64,000 nt of DNA from Stenotrophomonas sp. VV52 (GCF_002893095.1 NZ_PKQQ01000009.1:1-64000), one strand, 5' to 3'. Shown: positions 1 to 9,900, counted from the stretch's first letter. Numbers and translations: made by a program. The notes: a model not told the origin generated them from the letters alone.

Positions 1-613
1 GGGTGGCCGAGATCACCGCCGACACGTCGGATGCCACGAAGTTCTCGCCCTCGCCCAGACCGACCAGCAGCGGGCAGCCCATGCGCGCGCAGACGAAGTG
101 GTCCGGTTCGGCACGGCTCATCACCGCCAGCGCGTACGCGCCGGTCAGTTCCTTCACCGTGCGCTGCAATGCCGAGAGCAGGCTGTCGCCGCTCTTCAGG
201 TTGTAATGCATGAGGTGGGCGATGACTTCGGTGTCGGTCTGCGACTCGAACACATAGCCCAGTCCACGCAGGCGCTCGCGCTGCTCTTCGTGGTTCTCGA
301 TGATGCCGTTGTGCACCAGCGCCACGCCATCGCTAATGTGCGGATGCGCATTGGCTTCGGTGACCCCACCATGGGTCGCCCAGCGGGTGTGGCCGATGCC
401 CAGGGTGGCGTCGAAGCCTTCAGCCAGGGCGGCCTTCTCCATCTCCGCCACGCGGCCGGTGCGGCGCACGCGGCGCACGTCCGGCTCCGCATGGGTCCGG
501 TCGAGCACGGCAATACCGGAGGAGTCGTAACCCCGGTATTCCAACCGCTTCAGTCCTTCGATGAGTACCGGTACCACGTCGCGATCGGCGATCGCCCCAA
601 CTATTCCACACAT
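1..613 (-). CDS. glmS: Glutamine--fructose-6-phosphate aminotransferase, N-terminal part (truncated by window edge)
   Basis: Makes glucosamine-6-phosphate from fructose-6-phosphate and glutamine, the entry step to UDP-GlcNAc for peptidoglycan and lipid A; cytosolic. The visible 204 codons start [12 protein letters not shown], placing Cys2 as the N-terminal nucleophile of a class II glutamine amidotransferase domain. Conserved stretches RWATHG, VHNGI and QTDTEVIAH follow, all typical of GlmS. The two sugar-isomerase (SIS) domains lie beyond the left edge. The start is the ATG at 611-613, fixed by the need for Cys at position 2. It is transcribed in the same direction as the acyltransferase and rml genes, after a 132-bp gap in which I saw no clear terminator. 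Confidence 0.95.
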   Translation of the reverse strand, partial: MCGIVGAIADRDVVPVLIEGLKRLEYRGYDSSGIAVLDRTHAEPDVRRVRRTGRVAEMEKAALAEGFDATLGIGHTRWATHGGVTEANAHPHISDGVALVHNGIIENHEEQRERLRGLGYVFESQTDTEVIAHLMHYNLKSGDSLLSALQRTVKELTGAYALAVMSRAEPDHFVCARMGCPLLVGLGEGENFVASDVSAVISAT

Positions 614-745
614 TCCAGCGTGCCCGTAAAGATCCAATCGTCCATGATACAACTGATCAACGTCGCAATCAGCGGTCAGAGGACAACGGAATCCCCGAGG
701 CCTCCGACCTATTCAGCAATTTGCGTTCAGGAACCCTGCGCCCCG

Positions 746-2752
746 TCACTCTGCCGATCGTGGGACCATACTATCTACAGCAGCGGGTCCATGCCTTGAA
801 AGGTGGTTCCGACTGATGAACGATGGCGTTGCGCCGAGCGAGAGGGCCTTGTAGCCCAACGCCTGTGATCCAGCCATGCTCAGATGACCTGCATCATAGT
901 AAACCGGCCTTCCCTCGGACATGGCCCTGCAGGATTGCTGATCGCACAACAAGGGGTGGAGGTCCAACAAAGTTACATTCTGGTACTTTCCTGCCAGTTC
1001 CGTCAGGTATCTGTTGACGTCATTCTCAAGGCCCTGAGAAAGGGGCCGCTCAGTCTTGCAGTGAAGCCCCGGGAACATCAACGACTTTCTCTCGCATTCA
1101 CGGTCATAGTCCGGGAACAGTGGGACCGAAAGCGCAATCACGACATGTGGGACCTTCGCACTGAGTGTTGCGATGGTGCGGGCAATATCCTCCCTGGAAT
1201 TGCCCCGGTCGAAACCGACCCACGCGCTCCCCACTACGACCGTAGAGTATTTTTCGACTTCCTGCTCCATGCGATCGTTGAACTTGGAACACGAATCTAC
1301 GATTGATGGATGAGCATAGGCCGCCGAAGTCTTGAAGATCGGCATGCAGCCCGACATCGAAACATTTCTAACTGCGAGTCTATGATGCTCCGCCATGACC
1401 TTTATATAACCGACGTGGTGCGCCGCGTGGGAATCGCCCCAGAGCAGTATCCCGGCAGGCTTAGACGTATCGCCGAGCAGGCATCTAGGATCACTGAAGA
1501 CCGCCTCATCGAAACCACCAACCTGACAGTTGTAAGGGTATTCACTGGCCGGCTTCGTCTCGCCATCCAGTTTGGCCAGATTGCTTGCATATGCGGTCGG
1601 CTTGAACACCGACACGGCTCCACCCGAGGCGAGGACAAAGTACCCCAAGCCCGCGATCATCATGCTCGCAGCAGGGTAGCCAAGAACGGCAAGCTTGCTC
1701 GACTTCCCGGATCCAGTCCGGAACCTGCGCTCGACCGCGAAGTATGAGAACAGCGTCATTGCCATCATCACGGCAACGCACACGACATAACCGCCGGTAG
1801 AAGGCGTTCCGTAGGCATACCTGTAGAATGCCATGACCGGCCAATGCCAGAGATAAAGCGAGAAGGAGACCCGCCCTATCCCTACCAGCGCGGGGAAGGC
1901 GAGCACCTTGGCAACCAGGGTGCGATCTACGCTACCCGTGTATAGCAGGATCGCCGTTCCCAGCGTAGGAAGAAGGGCTGCGTAACCGGGGAAGCCACTG
2001 GACTCGTCGAGGGAAACGATAGACAGCCCTACCAACGCGATACCGACCAGACTTGCGAGGAGCCCTAGCACCGAAGGAATCCTTCTGATGTCGGTAGTCA
2101 GCCAGTAGGCAATACCTCCGACCATCAACTCACCGGCACGCGTGGGCAACATGTAGTACGCAAACGACGGGTGCGAGTGGATCAGCACCTGTCCGAGCTG
2201 GAAGCTTCCAATCGCAAGTCCGCCAACAAGTATGTACCTCGCTGATTTAGGCAACCATCGGTACGCTGCTGCCAGCAACGGGGGCCAGAACAGGTAAAAC
2301 TGCTCCTCAACGGCCAAAGACCACAGATGGAGTAGGGGCACAAGCTCCGACGATGTAGCAAAGTAGCCCGTATCCAAGGCTCGCCAGAAATATACATTGG
2401 CCGCCCAAATAGAACTTGCCGCTGCCGAGGCCCCAAGACTGGCTGCATCTTGTGGAAGCATCACTATGCTTGCCACAACTAGAGTAATTGCTATGCAGAA
2501 GATGGTGGCAGGCAGAATCCGCCGCGCCCGTGCCAAATAGAATCCTGAGTAGGAGAACGCCCCTGATTGCAATCCTCGGCTCAGAATGCCTGTAATAAGA
2601 AACCCAGAGATAACGAAGAAGACATCAACGCCGGTGAAGCCACCCGGTAGCCAGGTCTTGTTGAGATGAAACACAACAACTGCGAGCACCGCAATAGCGC
2701 GCAACCCATCGATATCCCGGCGATATCCCGGTCGATCCTGTGGCAATGACAT
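746..2752 (-). CDS. OafA-type acyltransferase (acyltransferase 3 membrane domain + C-terminal SGNH domain)
   Basis: Predicted inner-membrane acyltransferase that O-acylates a surface glycan, by family probably O-antigen or exopolysaccharide. Residues 12-345 form a multi-pass acyltransferase-3 domain with the expected early histidine (VVVFHL, His29), FFVISGFLI and the SLAVEEQFYLFWP signature. From about residue 400 a soluble SGNH-hydrolase-like domain follows, with GDSH at 439-442 and a late DAGHLS motif holding the candidate Asp and His. At 668 aa it has the usual size of the two-domain class. It lies between rmlD (181-bp gap) and glmS. Base composition looks less GC-rich than the flanking genes, which suggests acquisition. 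Specificity (acetyl or other acyl, and which sugar) cannot be read from sequence. Confidence 0.88.
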   Translation of the reverse strand: MSLPQDRPGYRRDIDGLRAIAVLAVVVFHLNKTWLPGGFTGVDVFFVISGFLITGILSRGLQSGAFSYSGFYLARARRILPATIFCIAITLVVASIVMLPQDAASLGASAAASSIWAANVYFWRALDTGYFATSSELVPLLHLWSLAVEEQFYLFWPPLLAAAYRWLPKSARYILVGGLAIGSFQLGQVLIHSHPSFAYYMLPTRAGELMVGGIAYWLTTDIRRIPSVLGLLASLVGIALVGLSIVSLDESSGFPGYAALLPTLGTAILLYTGSVDRTLVAKVLAFPALVGIGRVSFSLYLWHWPVMAFYRYAYGTPSTGGYVVCVAVMMAMTLFSYFAVERRFRTGSGKSSKLAVLGYPAASMMIAGLGYFVLASGGAVSVFKPTAYASNLAKLDGETKPASEYPYNCQVGGFDEAVFSDPRCLLGDTSKPAGILLWGDSHAAHHVGYIKVMAEHHRLAVRNVSMSGCMPIFKTSAAYAHPSIVDSCSKFNDRMEQEVEKYSTVVVGSAWVGFDRGNSREDIARTIATLSAKVPHVVIALSVPLFPDYDRECERKSLMFPGLHCKTERPLSQGLENDVNRYLTELAGKYQNVTLLDLHPLLCDQQSCRAMSEGRPVYYDAGHLSMAGSQALGYKALSLGATPSFISRNHLSRHGPAAVDSMVPRSAE

Positions 2753-2932
2753 CCCATTTATCCCTTAAGGTGCTGACACTCTATCCACTACGGACTGGCG
2801 TCGCTGCGCGCGCGACTGCAGCGCTCATCCGGCCAGTCGCGTTAAGGTTACCCACAGCTTGCCGAAAATGCCACGCAAATGTTCAAAGATCAGAGCTTCT
2901 GCAGTATGGCGTCTTTCCGGCGCACCCCTGCA
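2753..2932. other. Intergenic region between rmlD and the acyltransferase gene
   Basis: About 180 bases without a convincing gene. It probably holds the promoter or leader of the acyltransferase gene on the minus strand. I saw no strong hairpin with a T-run, and no GTAG repeat. Confidence 0.4.
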
Positions 2933-3871
2933 TCAGCGAAAATCTGGCCGAATTCTCGCCTCGCCTTGGACCATTTCATCGATGACATGGTTCAGGCCCT
3001 CCTCCCACTCGGGTAGCGCCATCCCCAGTTCCGTCTCCAGCTTGGAGGTATCCAGACGTGAGAATGATGGGCGCCTTACCCTCGTCGGGTACTGGTCCGA
3101 ACTGATGGCGTTTACGAACGGCTGCCGGGAAATCAAGCCGGACGTTTCCGCTCTCGCAAAAATCGCACGGGCGAATCCGTACCAGGACGTTTCGCCTCGC
3201 GCGGTCAGGTGCCAAGTGCCCGTCAGTCCGTCCCCCCGCTTAATCAATTGGACGGTTACGTCAGCGATCAGCGCAGCCGAGGTAGGCGTGCCAACCTGGT
3301 CGGAGACAACATCCAGCGAATCGCGCGTGTCTGCAAGGCGCAGCATGGTGCGGAGGAAGTTTGAACCGTGCGAGGCGAACACCCAGGCGGTTCGAAGTAT
3401 GAGGTGGGTACCTCCCGCGGCGCGCACCGCCATTTCTCCCGCTGCCTTGCTCCTCCCGTAAACACTCAGCGGCGAGGTTGCGTCTTCCTCTCGGTACGGC
3501 GTCGCTCCGTTTCCATCGAAGACATAGTCGGTCGAAAAGTGAACGAAAGGCACGCGCTTAGCCGCGCACCAGCGCGCGATTACACCGGGTGCCTCGGCAT
3601 TGATCCGCCAAGCAGCATCGCCCTCGACTTCTGCAAGGTCCACGGCGGTGTATGCCGCCGCGTTAACCACCCAATCAGGGCGCAGGCGCTCCAACAGCGG
3701 AGTCAAGGACTCAGGAGCATTGAGATCGGCATTTTCGCACTTCCAACCGTCGGCAACGTGACCCGAACGGGTGGCCGCCACCACATCTGCCACCGGTTCG
3801 AGCGCACGCAGAAGCTCTCTTCCGACCTGGCCACTGGCGCCCAGCACAAGCACTCTGCCCAAGCTAGTCAA
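2933..3871 (-). CDS. rmlD: dTDP-4-dehydrorhamnose reductase
   Basis: Last step of dTDP-L-rhamnose synthesis: NAD(P)H reduction of dTDP-4-dehydro-L-rhamnose. The 312-aa protein is an extended short-chain dehydrogenase. A Rossmann motif GASGQVGREL lies near residue 11, followed by the NAAAYTAVD block, HFSTDYVFDG and the catalytic YGRSK, all characteristic of RmlD. Its start overlaps the stop of rmlC by four bases (ATGA), so the two are translationally coupled. It is the last gene of the rmlBACD operon, and its product feeds rhamnosyltransferases of the LPS locus. Confidence 0.96.
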   Translation of the reverse strand: MTSLGRVLVLGASGQVGRELLRALEPVADVVAATRSGHVADGWKCENADLNAPESLTPLLERLRPDWVVNAAAYTAVDLAEVEGDAAWRINAEAPGVIARWCAAKRVPFVHFSTDYVFDGNGATPYREEDATSPLSVYGRSKAAGEMAVRAAGGTHLILRTAWVFASHGSNFLRTMLRLADTRDSLDVVSDQVGTPTSAALIADVTVQLIKRGDGLTGTWHLTARGETSWYGFARAIFARAETSGLISRQPFVNAISSDQYPTRVRRPSFSRLDTSKLETELGMALPEWEEGLNHVIDEMVQGEARIRPDFR

Positions 3872-4425
3872 GGCCGGTATTCCGGCAGGCGTTCCTTGGA
3901 GATATCCCGCAGGAAGGGAGCCGATTCATCCTTCGCTGACAGGGTCGGAAGGTTGATCGGCCAGTCCACGCCGATCTTGGCATCATTCCATCTCACGCCG
4001 GCGTCGTGTTCCGCGCAGTACAGTTCGGTGCATAGGTAGCTGAACACTGCACGATCCGAAAGAACAGCGAAACCGTGCGCGAATCCCTCCGGAATCCAGA
4101 ATTGCCTCCTGTTTTGCTCGGAAAGCACGACAGCTTCCCAGCAACCAAACGTCGGCGAGCCGCGCCGGACGTCCACGGCCACGTCATACACCTCCCCAGC
4201 CAGTACAGTCACCAGCTTGCCCTGTGGCCGAGGCCATTGGTAATGCAACCCACGCAGCACACCTTTCACGGAGGTAGAAACGTTGCTCTGAACGAAACGG
4301 CTTGGCAGGCCGTGGGCCGCGAATCGCTCGGCGTTCCATGTTTCGAAGAAGGATCCGCGGGCATCGCCGAACACGGCCGGCTCAATCACAACGCATCCAG
4401 GCAGCTCTGTCTCAATGATTTTCAT
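3868..4425 (-). CDS. rmlC: dTDP-4-dehydrorhamnose 3,5-epimerase
   Basis: Epimerises C3 and C5 of dTDP-4-dehydro-6-deoxyglucose, the third step to dTDP-L-rhamnose. The 185-aa protein matches the family length and has the RmlC cupin blocks: [26 protein letters not shown] with the catalytic-base histidine, [11 protein letters not shown], and [14 protein letters not shown]. The start codon overlaps the rmlA stop by four bases (ATGA), and its own stop overlaps the rmlD start in the same way. The order rmlB-rmlA-rmlC-rmlD is that of Xanthomonas LPS regions. Confidence 0.97.
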   Translation of the reverse strand: MKIIETELPGCVVIEPAVFGDARGSFFETWNAERFAAHGLPSRFVQSNVSTSVKGVLRGLHYQWPRPQGKLVTVLAGEVYDVAVDVRRGSPTFGCWEAVVLSEQNRRQFWIPEGFAHGFAVLSDRAVFSYLCTELYCAEHDAGVRWNDAKIGVDWPINLPTLSAKDESAPFLRDISKERLPEYRP

Positions 4426-5309
4426 GGGACCATTCCACGCAAAGCCAACTTCTGCAGATACTGACCGTAGTCATTCTTCAGCAAAGGCGCGGCCAATGCC
4501 TCCAGTTGCCCTACATCGATCCACCCTTGGCCGAAGGCGATCTCCTCGGGACAGCAGACTTGAAGCCCCTGGCGGGTCTGGATGGTTTCGATAAAATTGG
4601 ACGCTTCAAGGAGCGATTGATGGGTGCCGGTGTCCAGCCAGGCAAACCCACGACCCAAAGGCTCCAGATTCAACTGACCATCGCGCAGATAATGATGGTT
4701 GAGATCGGTGATTTCGAGCTCACCTCGCGCGGAAGGCCGCAGTTCCGCCGCATACCTGCTTGCGTTTCCATCATAGAAATAGAGACCGGTGACGGCGTAG
4801 TTGGAGCGTGGTTCTGCCGGCTTTTCAACCAGATCGACGACTTTCCCATCCTTGTCGAACTCGGCTACACCATAACGCTGAGGGTCGTTGACCCAGTAGC
4901 CAAACACCGTGGCGCCTTCGTCCCTCGCGTCTGCGTTGCGCAACACATCCCTCAACCCGTGACCATGGAAGATGTTGTCGCCCAGCACCAGACAGCTTGG
5001 CTTGTCATCAACGAATTCCTTTCCGATCAGGTAGGCCTGTGCAAGGCCTTCCGGACTTGGCTGAACGGCATATCCGATGTTCATGCCCCACTGCGAGCCA
5101 TCACCCAACAGCTCCCGGAAAAGCACCTGCTCATGCGGGGTGTTGATGATCAGCACCTCACGGATACCCGCCAGCATCAGCACGCTGAGCGGGTAATAGA
5201 TCATCGGCTTGTCGTACACCGGCAGCAGCTGCTTGCTGATGCCCTTGGTGATCGGATACAGCCGGGTACCCGAACCACCGGCGAGGATGATGCCTTTACG
5301 CTGGGTCAT
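4422..5309 (-). CDS. rmlA: Glucose-1-phosphate thymidylyltransferase
   Basis: Activates glucose-1-phosphate with dTTP to dTDP-glucose, the first and usually feedback-inhibited step of the rhamnose pathway. The 295-aa protein starts [19 protein letters not shown], giving the nucleotide-binding GGSGTRL loop at residues 11-17. [21 protein letters not shown] and [20 protein letters not shown] follow, as in all RmlA proteins. It sits 15 bases downstream of rmlB and overlaps the rmlC start by four bases. Confidence 0.97.
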   Translation of the reverse strand: MTQRKGIILAGGSGTRLYPITKGISKQLLPVYDKPMIYYPLSVLMLAGIREVLIINTPHEQVLFRELLGDGSQWGMNIGYAVQPSPEGLAQAYLIGKEFVDDKPSCLVLGDNIFHGHGLRDVLRNADARDEGATVFGYWVNDPQRYGVAEFDKDGKVVDLVEKPAEPRSNYAVTGLYFYDGNASRYAAELRPSARGELEITDLNHHYLRDGQLNLEPLGRGFAWLDTGTHQSLLEASNFIETIQTRQGLQVCCPEEIAFGQGWIDVGQLEALAAPLLKNDYGQYLQKLALRGMVP

Positions 5310-5324
5310 ATGTGTTTTCCTGAT

Positions 5325-6380
5325 TCAGGCCGTGGTGCCGATACGCTGCAGCCGGTAGCTGCCGTCGAGCACGCCGTTGACCCATTCCTGGTTGTCCAGG
5401 TACCAATCAACCGTGAAGCCGATGCCCTGCTCGAAGGTGTACTTGGGCTCCCAGCCCAGCTGGTCCTTCAACTTCGATGCGTCAATGGCATAACGACGGT
5501 CATGGCCCGGGCGGTCCGCCACGTAGGTGATCTGGCTGCTGCGCGGCTGGCCATCCTCACGCGGACGGCGGGCGTCGAGCAGCGCGCAGATGGCGTGCAC
5601 CACCTCAATGTTCTCCTTCTCGGAGTTGCCTCCCACGTTGTAGGTCTCGCCGACCTGGCCCTTGGCCAACACGGTGCGGATCGCCTCGCAGTGGTCGGAG
5701 ACGAACAACCAGTCGCGCACCTGCTTGCCGTCGCCGTAGACCGGCAGCGGCTCGCCGGCCAGCGCCTTGGCAATCACCAGCGGGATGAGCTTTTCCGGGA
5801 AGTGGTACGGGCCGTAGTTGTTCGAGCAGTTGGTGGTCAGCACCGGCAGCCCGTAGGTGTGGTGGAACGCGCGCACCAAGTGGTCGGAAGCTGCCTTGGA
5901 CGCCGAGTACGGCGAGTTGGGCGCATAAGGGGTGGTTTCGCTGAACTTGCCGGTTTCACCCAAGGTGCCGTACACCTCGTCGGTGGAAACATGCAGAAAG
6001 CGGAATGCCGGACCCCGGTCGCCGCCCAGCGTCTTCCAGTAGTCGCGCACCGACTCCAGCAACCCCAGCGTGGCCACCACGTTGGTCTGGATGAAAGCGC
6101 CCGGACCATCAATGGAGCGGTCCACGTGGCTTTCCGCCGCAAAGTTCACCACGGCGTCAGGCTGGTACTGGTCCAGCAGCCGCCGAACCAGGACGGGGTC
6201 GCCGATGTCGCCCTTCACAAAGATATGGCTGGGGTTCCCGTCCAGCGAGGCCAGCGTGGCGAGGTTTCCGGCGTAGGTCAGGGCGTCCAGGTTGATGACG
6301 CGCACGCCCCGGACTGCGGCCTCCAGCACGAAATTACCGCCAATGAATCCGGCGCCGCCGGTGACAAGCCAAGTGGGCAC
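5325..6380 (-). CDS. rmlB: dTDP-glucose 4,6-dehydratase
   Basis: Second step of dTDP-L-rhamnose synthesis, an NAD-dependent 4,6-dehydration. I chose the GTG at 6378-6380: an AGGAG lies eight bases upstream, and the protein then begins MPTWLVTGGAGFIGG at 351 aa, the usual length for this family. A longer in-frame ATG at 6417-6419 only adds residues without family similarity. Visible motifs are the Rossmann GGAGFIGG near residue 8, the STDEVYG block carrying the active-site Asp-Glu pair, and YSASKAASDH with the catalytic Tyr-Lys. First gene of rmlBACD. Confidence 0.95.
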   Translation of the reverse strand: MPTWLVTGGAGFIGGNFVLEAAVRGVRVINLDALTYAGNLATLASLDGNPSHIFVKGDIGDPVLVRRLLDQYQPDAVVNFAAESHVDRSIDGPGAFIQTNVVATLGLLESVRDYWKTLGGDRGPAFRFLHVSTDEVYGTLGETGKFSETTPYAPNSPYSASKAASDHLVRAFHHTYGLPVLTTNCSNNYGPYHFPEKLIPLVIAKALAGEPLPVYGDGKQVRDWLFVSDHCEAIRTVLAKGQVGETYNVGGNSEKENIEVVHAICALLDARRPREDGQPRSSQITYVADRPGHDRRYAIDASKLKDQLGWEPKYTFEQGIGFTVDWYLDNQEWVNGVLDGSYRLQRIGTTA

Positions 6381-6635
6381 TACCCGTACTCCTATTGAAA
6401 GCCGTGTGGGGCGGTTCACGGCCCCGGTTCAGCATCAAAGGATACAACCGAGGACCGCAAGTTAAGTCGCCCGCGGGTGAACGGTCGCCACGGCGTGTGG
6501 CAGCGCAGCACGCGGCAGGAGACCATACGCATTCGCATGGTAGTCCCAACCCAGTTAGAATCGCGATCCCACCCCCGAACCGGTTGCCGCGTCCTGCAGC
6601 CGGACGTTCCCCGTTATTGAAGGATCCCGCACCAG
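6381..6635. promoter_or_regulatory. Divergent promoter region, rmlB / etfB
   Basis: 255 bases between the divergent rmlB and etfB starts. For etfB a plausible sigma-70 promoter is TTCGCA, an 18-base spacer and TAGAAT at about 6531-6560. It overlaps an imperfect inverted repeat with ends ACCAT and ATGGT. The rmlB side has an AGGAG ribosome binding site before its GTG. No gene is visible. Confidence 0.35.
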
Positions 6636-7382
6636 ATGAAAATCCTCGTCGCGTACAAGCGCGTGGTGGACTACAACGTCCGCATTCAGGTCAAGCCGGA
6701 CGGTTCCGGCGTGGTCACCGACGGCGTCAAGCTGTCCCCCAACCCCTTTGACGAAATCGCCCTGGAAGAAGCCCTGCGCCTGCGCGACAAGGGCATCGCC
6801 ACCGAGGTCGTGGTCGCCACCATCGCACCGGCCGATGCCCAGGCCCACCTGCGCAACGGCTTGGCCATGGGTGCCAACCGCGCCATCCACGTGGTCACCG
6901 ATCAGGCCATCCAGCCGCTGACCGCCGCCCGCACCCTGCTCAAACTGGTCGAGAAGGAACAGCCGGACCTGGTGATCCTGGGCAAGCAGGCGATCGACGA
7001 CGACGCCAACCAGACCGGCCAGATGCTGGCCACTCTTTGGGGCCGCCCGCAGGCGACCTTCGCAAGCAAGCTGGAGATTGCCGACGGCAAGGCCACCGTG
7101 ACCCGCGAGGTCGACGCCGGCCTGGAAACGCTGGAAGTGGACCTGCCGGCCGTGGTCACTACCGACCTGCGCCTGAACGAGCCGCGCTTCATCAAGCTGC
7201 CGGACATCATGAAGGCCAAGGCCAAGCCGCTGGAGAGCCTGCAGCTGGCCGACCTGGGCGTTGAAGCCGCCGACACCTTCAACACCACACACTACGCCGC
7301 GCCGTCCAAGCGCAGCAAGGGTGTGATGGTCAAGGACGCAGCCGAACTGGTTGCCGCACTCAAGCAGAAGGGGTTGCTCTAA
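6636..7382 (+). CDS. etfB: Electron transfer flavoprotein beta subunit
   Basis: Small subunit of the ETF heterodimer, which carries electrons from acyl-CoA and other flavin dehydrogenases to ETF-quinone oxidoreductase. The 248-aa protein starts MKILVAYKRVVDYNVRIQVKPDG and has NPFDEIALEEALRL and LVILGKQAIDDDANQTGQ, the nucleotide-binding core of EtfB. The TAATG junction overlaps its stop with the etfA start by one base, so the two are co-translated. etfBA marks one border of the O-antigen locus in this family. Confidence 0.97.
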   Translation: MKILVAYKRVVDYNVRIQVKPDGSGVVTDGVKLSPNPFDEIALEEALRLRDKGIATEVVVATIAPADAQAHLRNGLAMGANRAIHVVTDQAIQPLTAARTLLKLVEKEQPDLVILGKQAIDDDANQTGQMLATLWGRPQATFASKLEIADGKATVTREVDAGLETLEVDLPAVVTTDLRLNEPRFIKLPDIMKAKAKPLESLQLADLGVEAADTFNTTHYAAPSKRSKGVMVKDAAELVAALKQKGLL

Positions 7383-8323
7383 TGACCAAGATCCTCGTAG
7401 TTGCCGAACACCATGACGGCAAGCTCAACGCCGCCACCGCCAAGACCGTGAGCGCGGCCGCCGCCATCAGCGGCGCCAGCATCGACGTGCTGGTGCTGGC
7501 TGCCGATCCGGCCGCCGTGGCCACCCAGGCCTCCCAGCTGGCTGGCGTGGCCAAGGTGCTGACCGTTGCCAACGCCGCCAACGGCCAGGCCTTGGCCCAG
7601 GTGCTGGCCCCCCAGATCGCACAGCTGGCCAAGGGCTACACGCACGTGTTCGGCCCGTCGACCACCTTCGGCAAGGACCTGATGCCGTGCGTGGCCGCCC
7701 TGCTGGGCGTGAACCAGGTCTCCGACCTGATGAGCGTCGAAGGCAGCCACAGCTTCAAGCGTCCGATCTACGCGGGCAACGCCATCATCACCGTGGACGT
7801 GCCGTCCGACCAGATCGTGGTCGCCACGGTGCGCGCCGCCTCCTGGCCGGAAGCGGCCCAAAGCGGCAGCGCCCCGGTTGAAGCGGCCAACGTGGACGCG
7901 GCCCTGCCGACCCATACCCGCTTCATCGGCCTGGCCGCCGGCGCCAGCGACCGCCCGGACCTGCAGAGCGCCAAGCGCGTGGTGTCCGGTGGCCGTGGCG
8001 TCGGTTCGGAAGAGAACTTCAAGGTGATCTTCCAGCTGGCCGACAAGCTCGGTGCGGCCGTGGGCGCCTCGCGCGCGGCGGTGGATGCCGGCTACGTGCC
8101 CAGCGACCTGCAGGTCGGCCAGACCGGCAAGATCATTGCCCCGGAGCTGTATGTGGCCGTGGGCATCAGCGGTGCCATCCAGCACCTGACCGGGATCAAG
8201 GACGCCGGCACCATCGTGGCGATCAACAAGGACCCGGACTCGCCGATCTTCGAGATTGCCGATATCGGGCTGGTGGGGGATCTGTTTACCCTGCTGCCGG
8301 AGCTGGAATCCGCCTTGGGCTGA
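7382..8323 (+). CDS. etfA: Electron transfer flavoprotein alpha subunit
   Basis: FAD-binding partner of EtfB. At 313 aa it has the family length. The C-terminal FAD domain is clear: [66 protein letters not shown] and [17 protein letters not shown]. It is followed within 30 bases by a rho-independent terminator, so the etf operon ends before the O-antigen genes begin. Confidence 0.97.
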   Translation: MTKILVVAEHHDGKLNAATAKTVSAAAAISGASIDVLVLAADPAAVATQASQLAGVAKVLTVANAANGQALAQVLAPQIAQLAKGYTHVFGPSTTFGKDLMPCVAALLGVNQVSDLMSVEGSHSFKRPIYAGNAIITVDVPSDQIVVATVRAASWPEAAQSGSAPVEAANVDAALPTHTRFIGLAAGASDRPDLQSAKRVVSGGRGVGSEENFKVIFQLADKLGAAVGASRAAVDAGYVPSDLQVGQTGKIIAPELYVAVGISGAIQHLTGIKDAGTIVAINKDPDSPIFEIADIGLVGDLFTLLPELESALG

Positions 8324-8345
8324 TGCCCGCCGGATTGCAGGCTGA

Positions 8346-8382
8346 AGAAAGGGGCGCTCAGGGTGCCCCTTTCGTTCTTTTC
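8346..8382 (+). terminator. Rho-independent terminator of etfBA
   Basis: A nine-base stem (GAAAGGGGC at 8347-8355, GCCCCTTTC at 8365-8373) with a nine-base loop, followed by GTTCTTTT. It separates etfBA from the O-antigen locus. Confidence 0.8.
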
Positions 8383-8402
8383 ATTCCACACCGTGGTGGT
8401 CC

Positions 8403-8795
8403 ATGTCAGCAAGACTCTTTCGCTTTCTTGTCTCGGGAGGCTCCGCCGCAGCGGTAGAGTACGCTGCATTCGTAGCGTTACACTGGCTGCTGGGCGCTGC
8501 TTGGTTGTTCGCAAGTCAATCACTGAGCTTTTTCTGCGGATTCGTGGTCAGCTTCCTTCTCAACCGAGGCTGGGTGTTCCAAAGCAGCGGCGCATTTTCC
8601 GGGGAGCTGCTAAAGTACGGAGTGGTCGCAGCCGTAAATCTGGTTGCCGGCAATCTTGCTATTGGACTGCTGGTGGGGCCGCTTCAGGTGAATCACTACG
8701 TCGCCAAACTGGTGGTGATGGTGGTCATTGCCGCCTGGAACTACCTGATTTTCTCCAAGCTCGTATTCAGGCAACGGATCGACAAGAACACATGA
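8403..8795 (+). CDS. GtrA-family membrane protein
   Basis: 130-aa protein with four predicted membrane helices and the GtrA layout: [58 protein letters not shown] and [16 protein letters not shown]. GtrA proteins are thought to flip or assist flipping of undecaprenyl-phosphate-linked sugars used for periplasmic glycosylation. It is first of the rightward O-antigen genes, 80 bases after etfA. Its stop overlaps the next start by four bases (ATGA), pairing it with the GT2 that may make the lipid-linked sugar. Substrate unknown. Confidence 0.85.
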   Translation: MSARLFRFLVSGGSAAAVEYAAFVALHWLLGAAWLFASQSLSFFCGFVVSFLLNRGWVFQSSGAFSGELLKYGVVAAVNLVAGNLAIGLLVGPLQVNHYVAKLVVMVVIAAWNYLIFSKLVFRQRIDKNT

Positions 8796-9490
8796 GTCCC
8801 ATGGCGCAACACTATTCAAACGTAGCAATCGTCATTCCTGCCTACAACGAGGGCAGCGCCATTCTGGGGACCATCAAAGGCATACCCGAGGACTTCCCGC
8901 ACATCATCGTCGTCGACGATGGCAGCCGCGATGACACCCGCGAGCAGGTTGCCGCCACTCGTGCGGCGCTGGTGAAGCACCCGATCAACCTCGGTCAAGG
9001 CGCAGCCCTGCAGACCGGCATTGACATGGCGCTGCTGGATCCCGGCATTGATTATGTAGTTACGTTCGATGCTGACGGCCAACATCGTATTGAAGACGTT
9101 CGCGCCATGATCGACTACGCCGAACGACACAACGTGCAGGTAGTGCTGGGCTCCCGATTCCTGGGCAAAGCGATCAACATGCCCGGCATGAAGCGGGTCA
9201 TCCTGAAAGCGGCCGTCTGGTTCTCCAACATCACCTCCGGGGTGCGCCTCACTGACACCCACAATGGGCTCAGGGTCATCCATCGTTCCGCTGCCGAACG
9301 CCTGAAGCTCGAGCTGCCAGACTTCTCCCATGCCTCCGAGATCGTCGAGAGGATCGGGCAACAGCGCCTCAGCTACGCGGAAGTACCGGTGACCATCATT
9401 TACAGTGAGTATTCGCGCAGCAAGGGACAGTCAATGATCAACGCAGTCAACATCGCTTTTGACGCACTTCTGCGCAAGGTGATCAAATAA
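8792..9490 (+). CDS. Family 2 glycosyltransferase (polyprenyl-phosphate sugar synthase-like)
   Basis: Soluble 232-aa GT-A glycosyltransferase related to dolichyl-phosphate mannose synthase. The core is VAIVIPAYNEGSAI near residue 10, IIVVDDGSRDDT, the NLGQGAALQTGI block, and FDADGQH carrying the DxD metal-binding motif; TDTHNGLRV follows. No C-terminal membrane helices are seen. The start at 8792 uses the ATGA overlap with gtrA; an in-frame ATG three codons later (8801) is possible. By context it probably loads a sugar onto undecaprenyl phosphate for GtrA and the downstream GT-C-like proteins. That role is inferred. Confidence 0.85.
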   Translation: MSPMAQHYSNVAIVIPAYNEGSAILGTIKGIPEDFPHIIVVDDGSRDDTREQVAATRAALVKHPINLGQGAALQTGIDMALLDPGIDYVVTFDADGQHRIEDVRAMIDYAERHNVQVVLGSRFLGKAINMPGMKRVILKAAVWFSNITSGVRLTDTHNGLRVIHRSAAERLKLELPDFSHASEIVERIGQQRLSYAEVPVTIIYSEYSRSKGQSMINAVNIAFDALLRKVIK

Positions 9491-9852
9491 TGATCATCAG
9501 AGTTCTACTCATCGTCTCGACCGTCTGGATTGCGTGGTATTTCCTTTCTTCACGCGGCACCAGCAGGTCGAACGCTTTCAAGAAGGTTCTGCTGGTTGGG
9601 TTTGTGGTCGCTGCAGTGGTGGCCGTGCTCATTCCCGACAGCCTGACTGCCTTGGCAAACCTTGTGGGCGTGGGACGCGGCACCGACCTGCTGGTCTACG
9701 CCTTGGTGCAGGTGGTTGCATTCCAGCTTTTCAACACGTACGCCAAGGATAAGCAGATCCAGAAGCAGATCGTCCATCTGGCACGTCGCATCGCGATTCT
9801 TGAAGCAACGTCAGGCAAGCCGCCCACGGATGGCGAAGCGCCCCGCGGCTGA
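9490..9852 (+). CDS. DUF2304-family membrane protein
   Basis: 120-aa protein with three hydrophobic segments (about residues 2-20, 31-50 and 65-85) and a charged C-terminal helix containing IVHLARRIAILEA, the signature end of DUF2304. These proteins commonly follow small GT2 genes and may anchor or assist them; the mechanism is unknown. Start and previous stop share one base (TAATG), so it is coupled to the GT2. Confidence 0.8.
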   Translation: MIIRVLLIVSTVWIAWYFLSSRGTSRSNAFKKVLLVGFVVAAVVAVLIPDSLTALANLVGVGRGTDLLVYALVQVVAFQLFNTYAKDKQIQKQIVHLARRIAILEATSGKPPTDGEAPRG

Positions 9853-9900
9853 ACTGCAGCAGCGCTGGCAACACCCACTGAAAGGAATTGGAGGAAAACG

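Noticed and set aside
4506-6398. Long plus-strand open frame opposite rmlA and rmlB
   Set aside because: The minus strand encodes clear RmlA and RmlB; the plus frame has no motifs and no ribosome binding site.
8324-8402. JUMPstart/ops element at the head of the O-antigen genes
   Set aside because: The GGCGGTAGCGT core was not found upstream of gtrA or metB.
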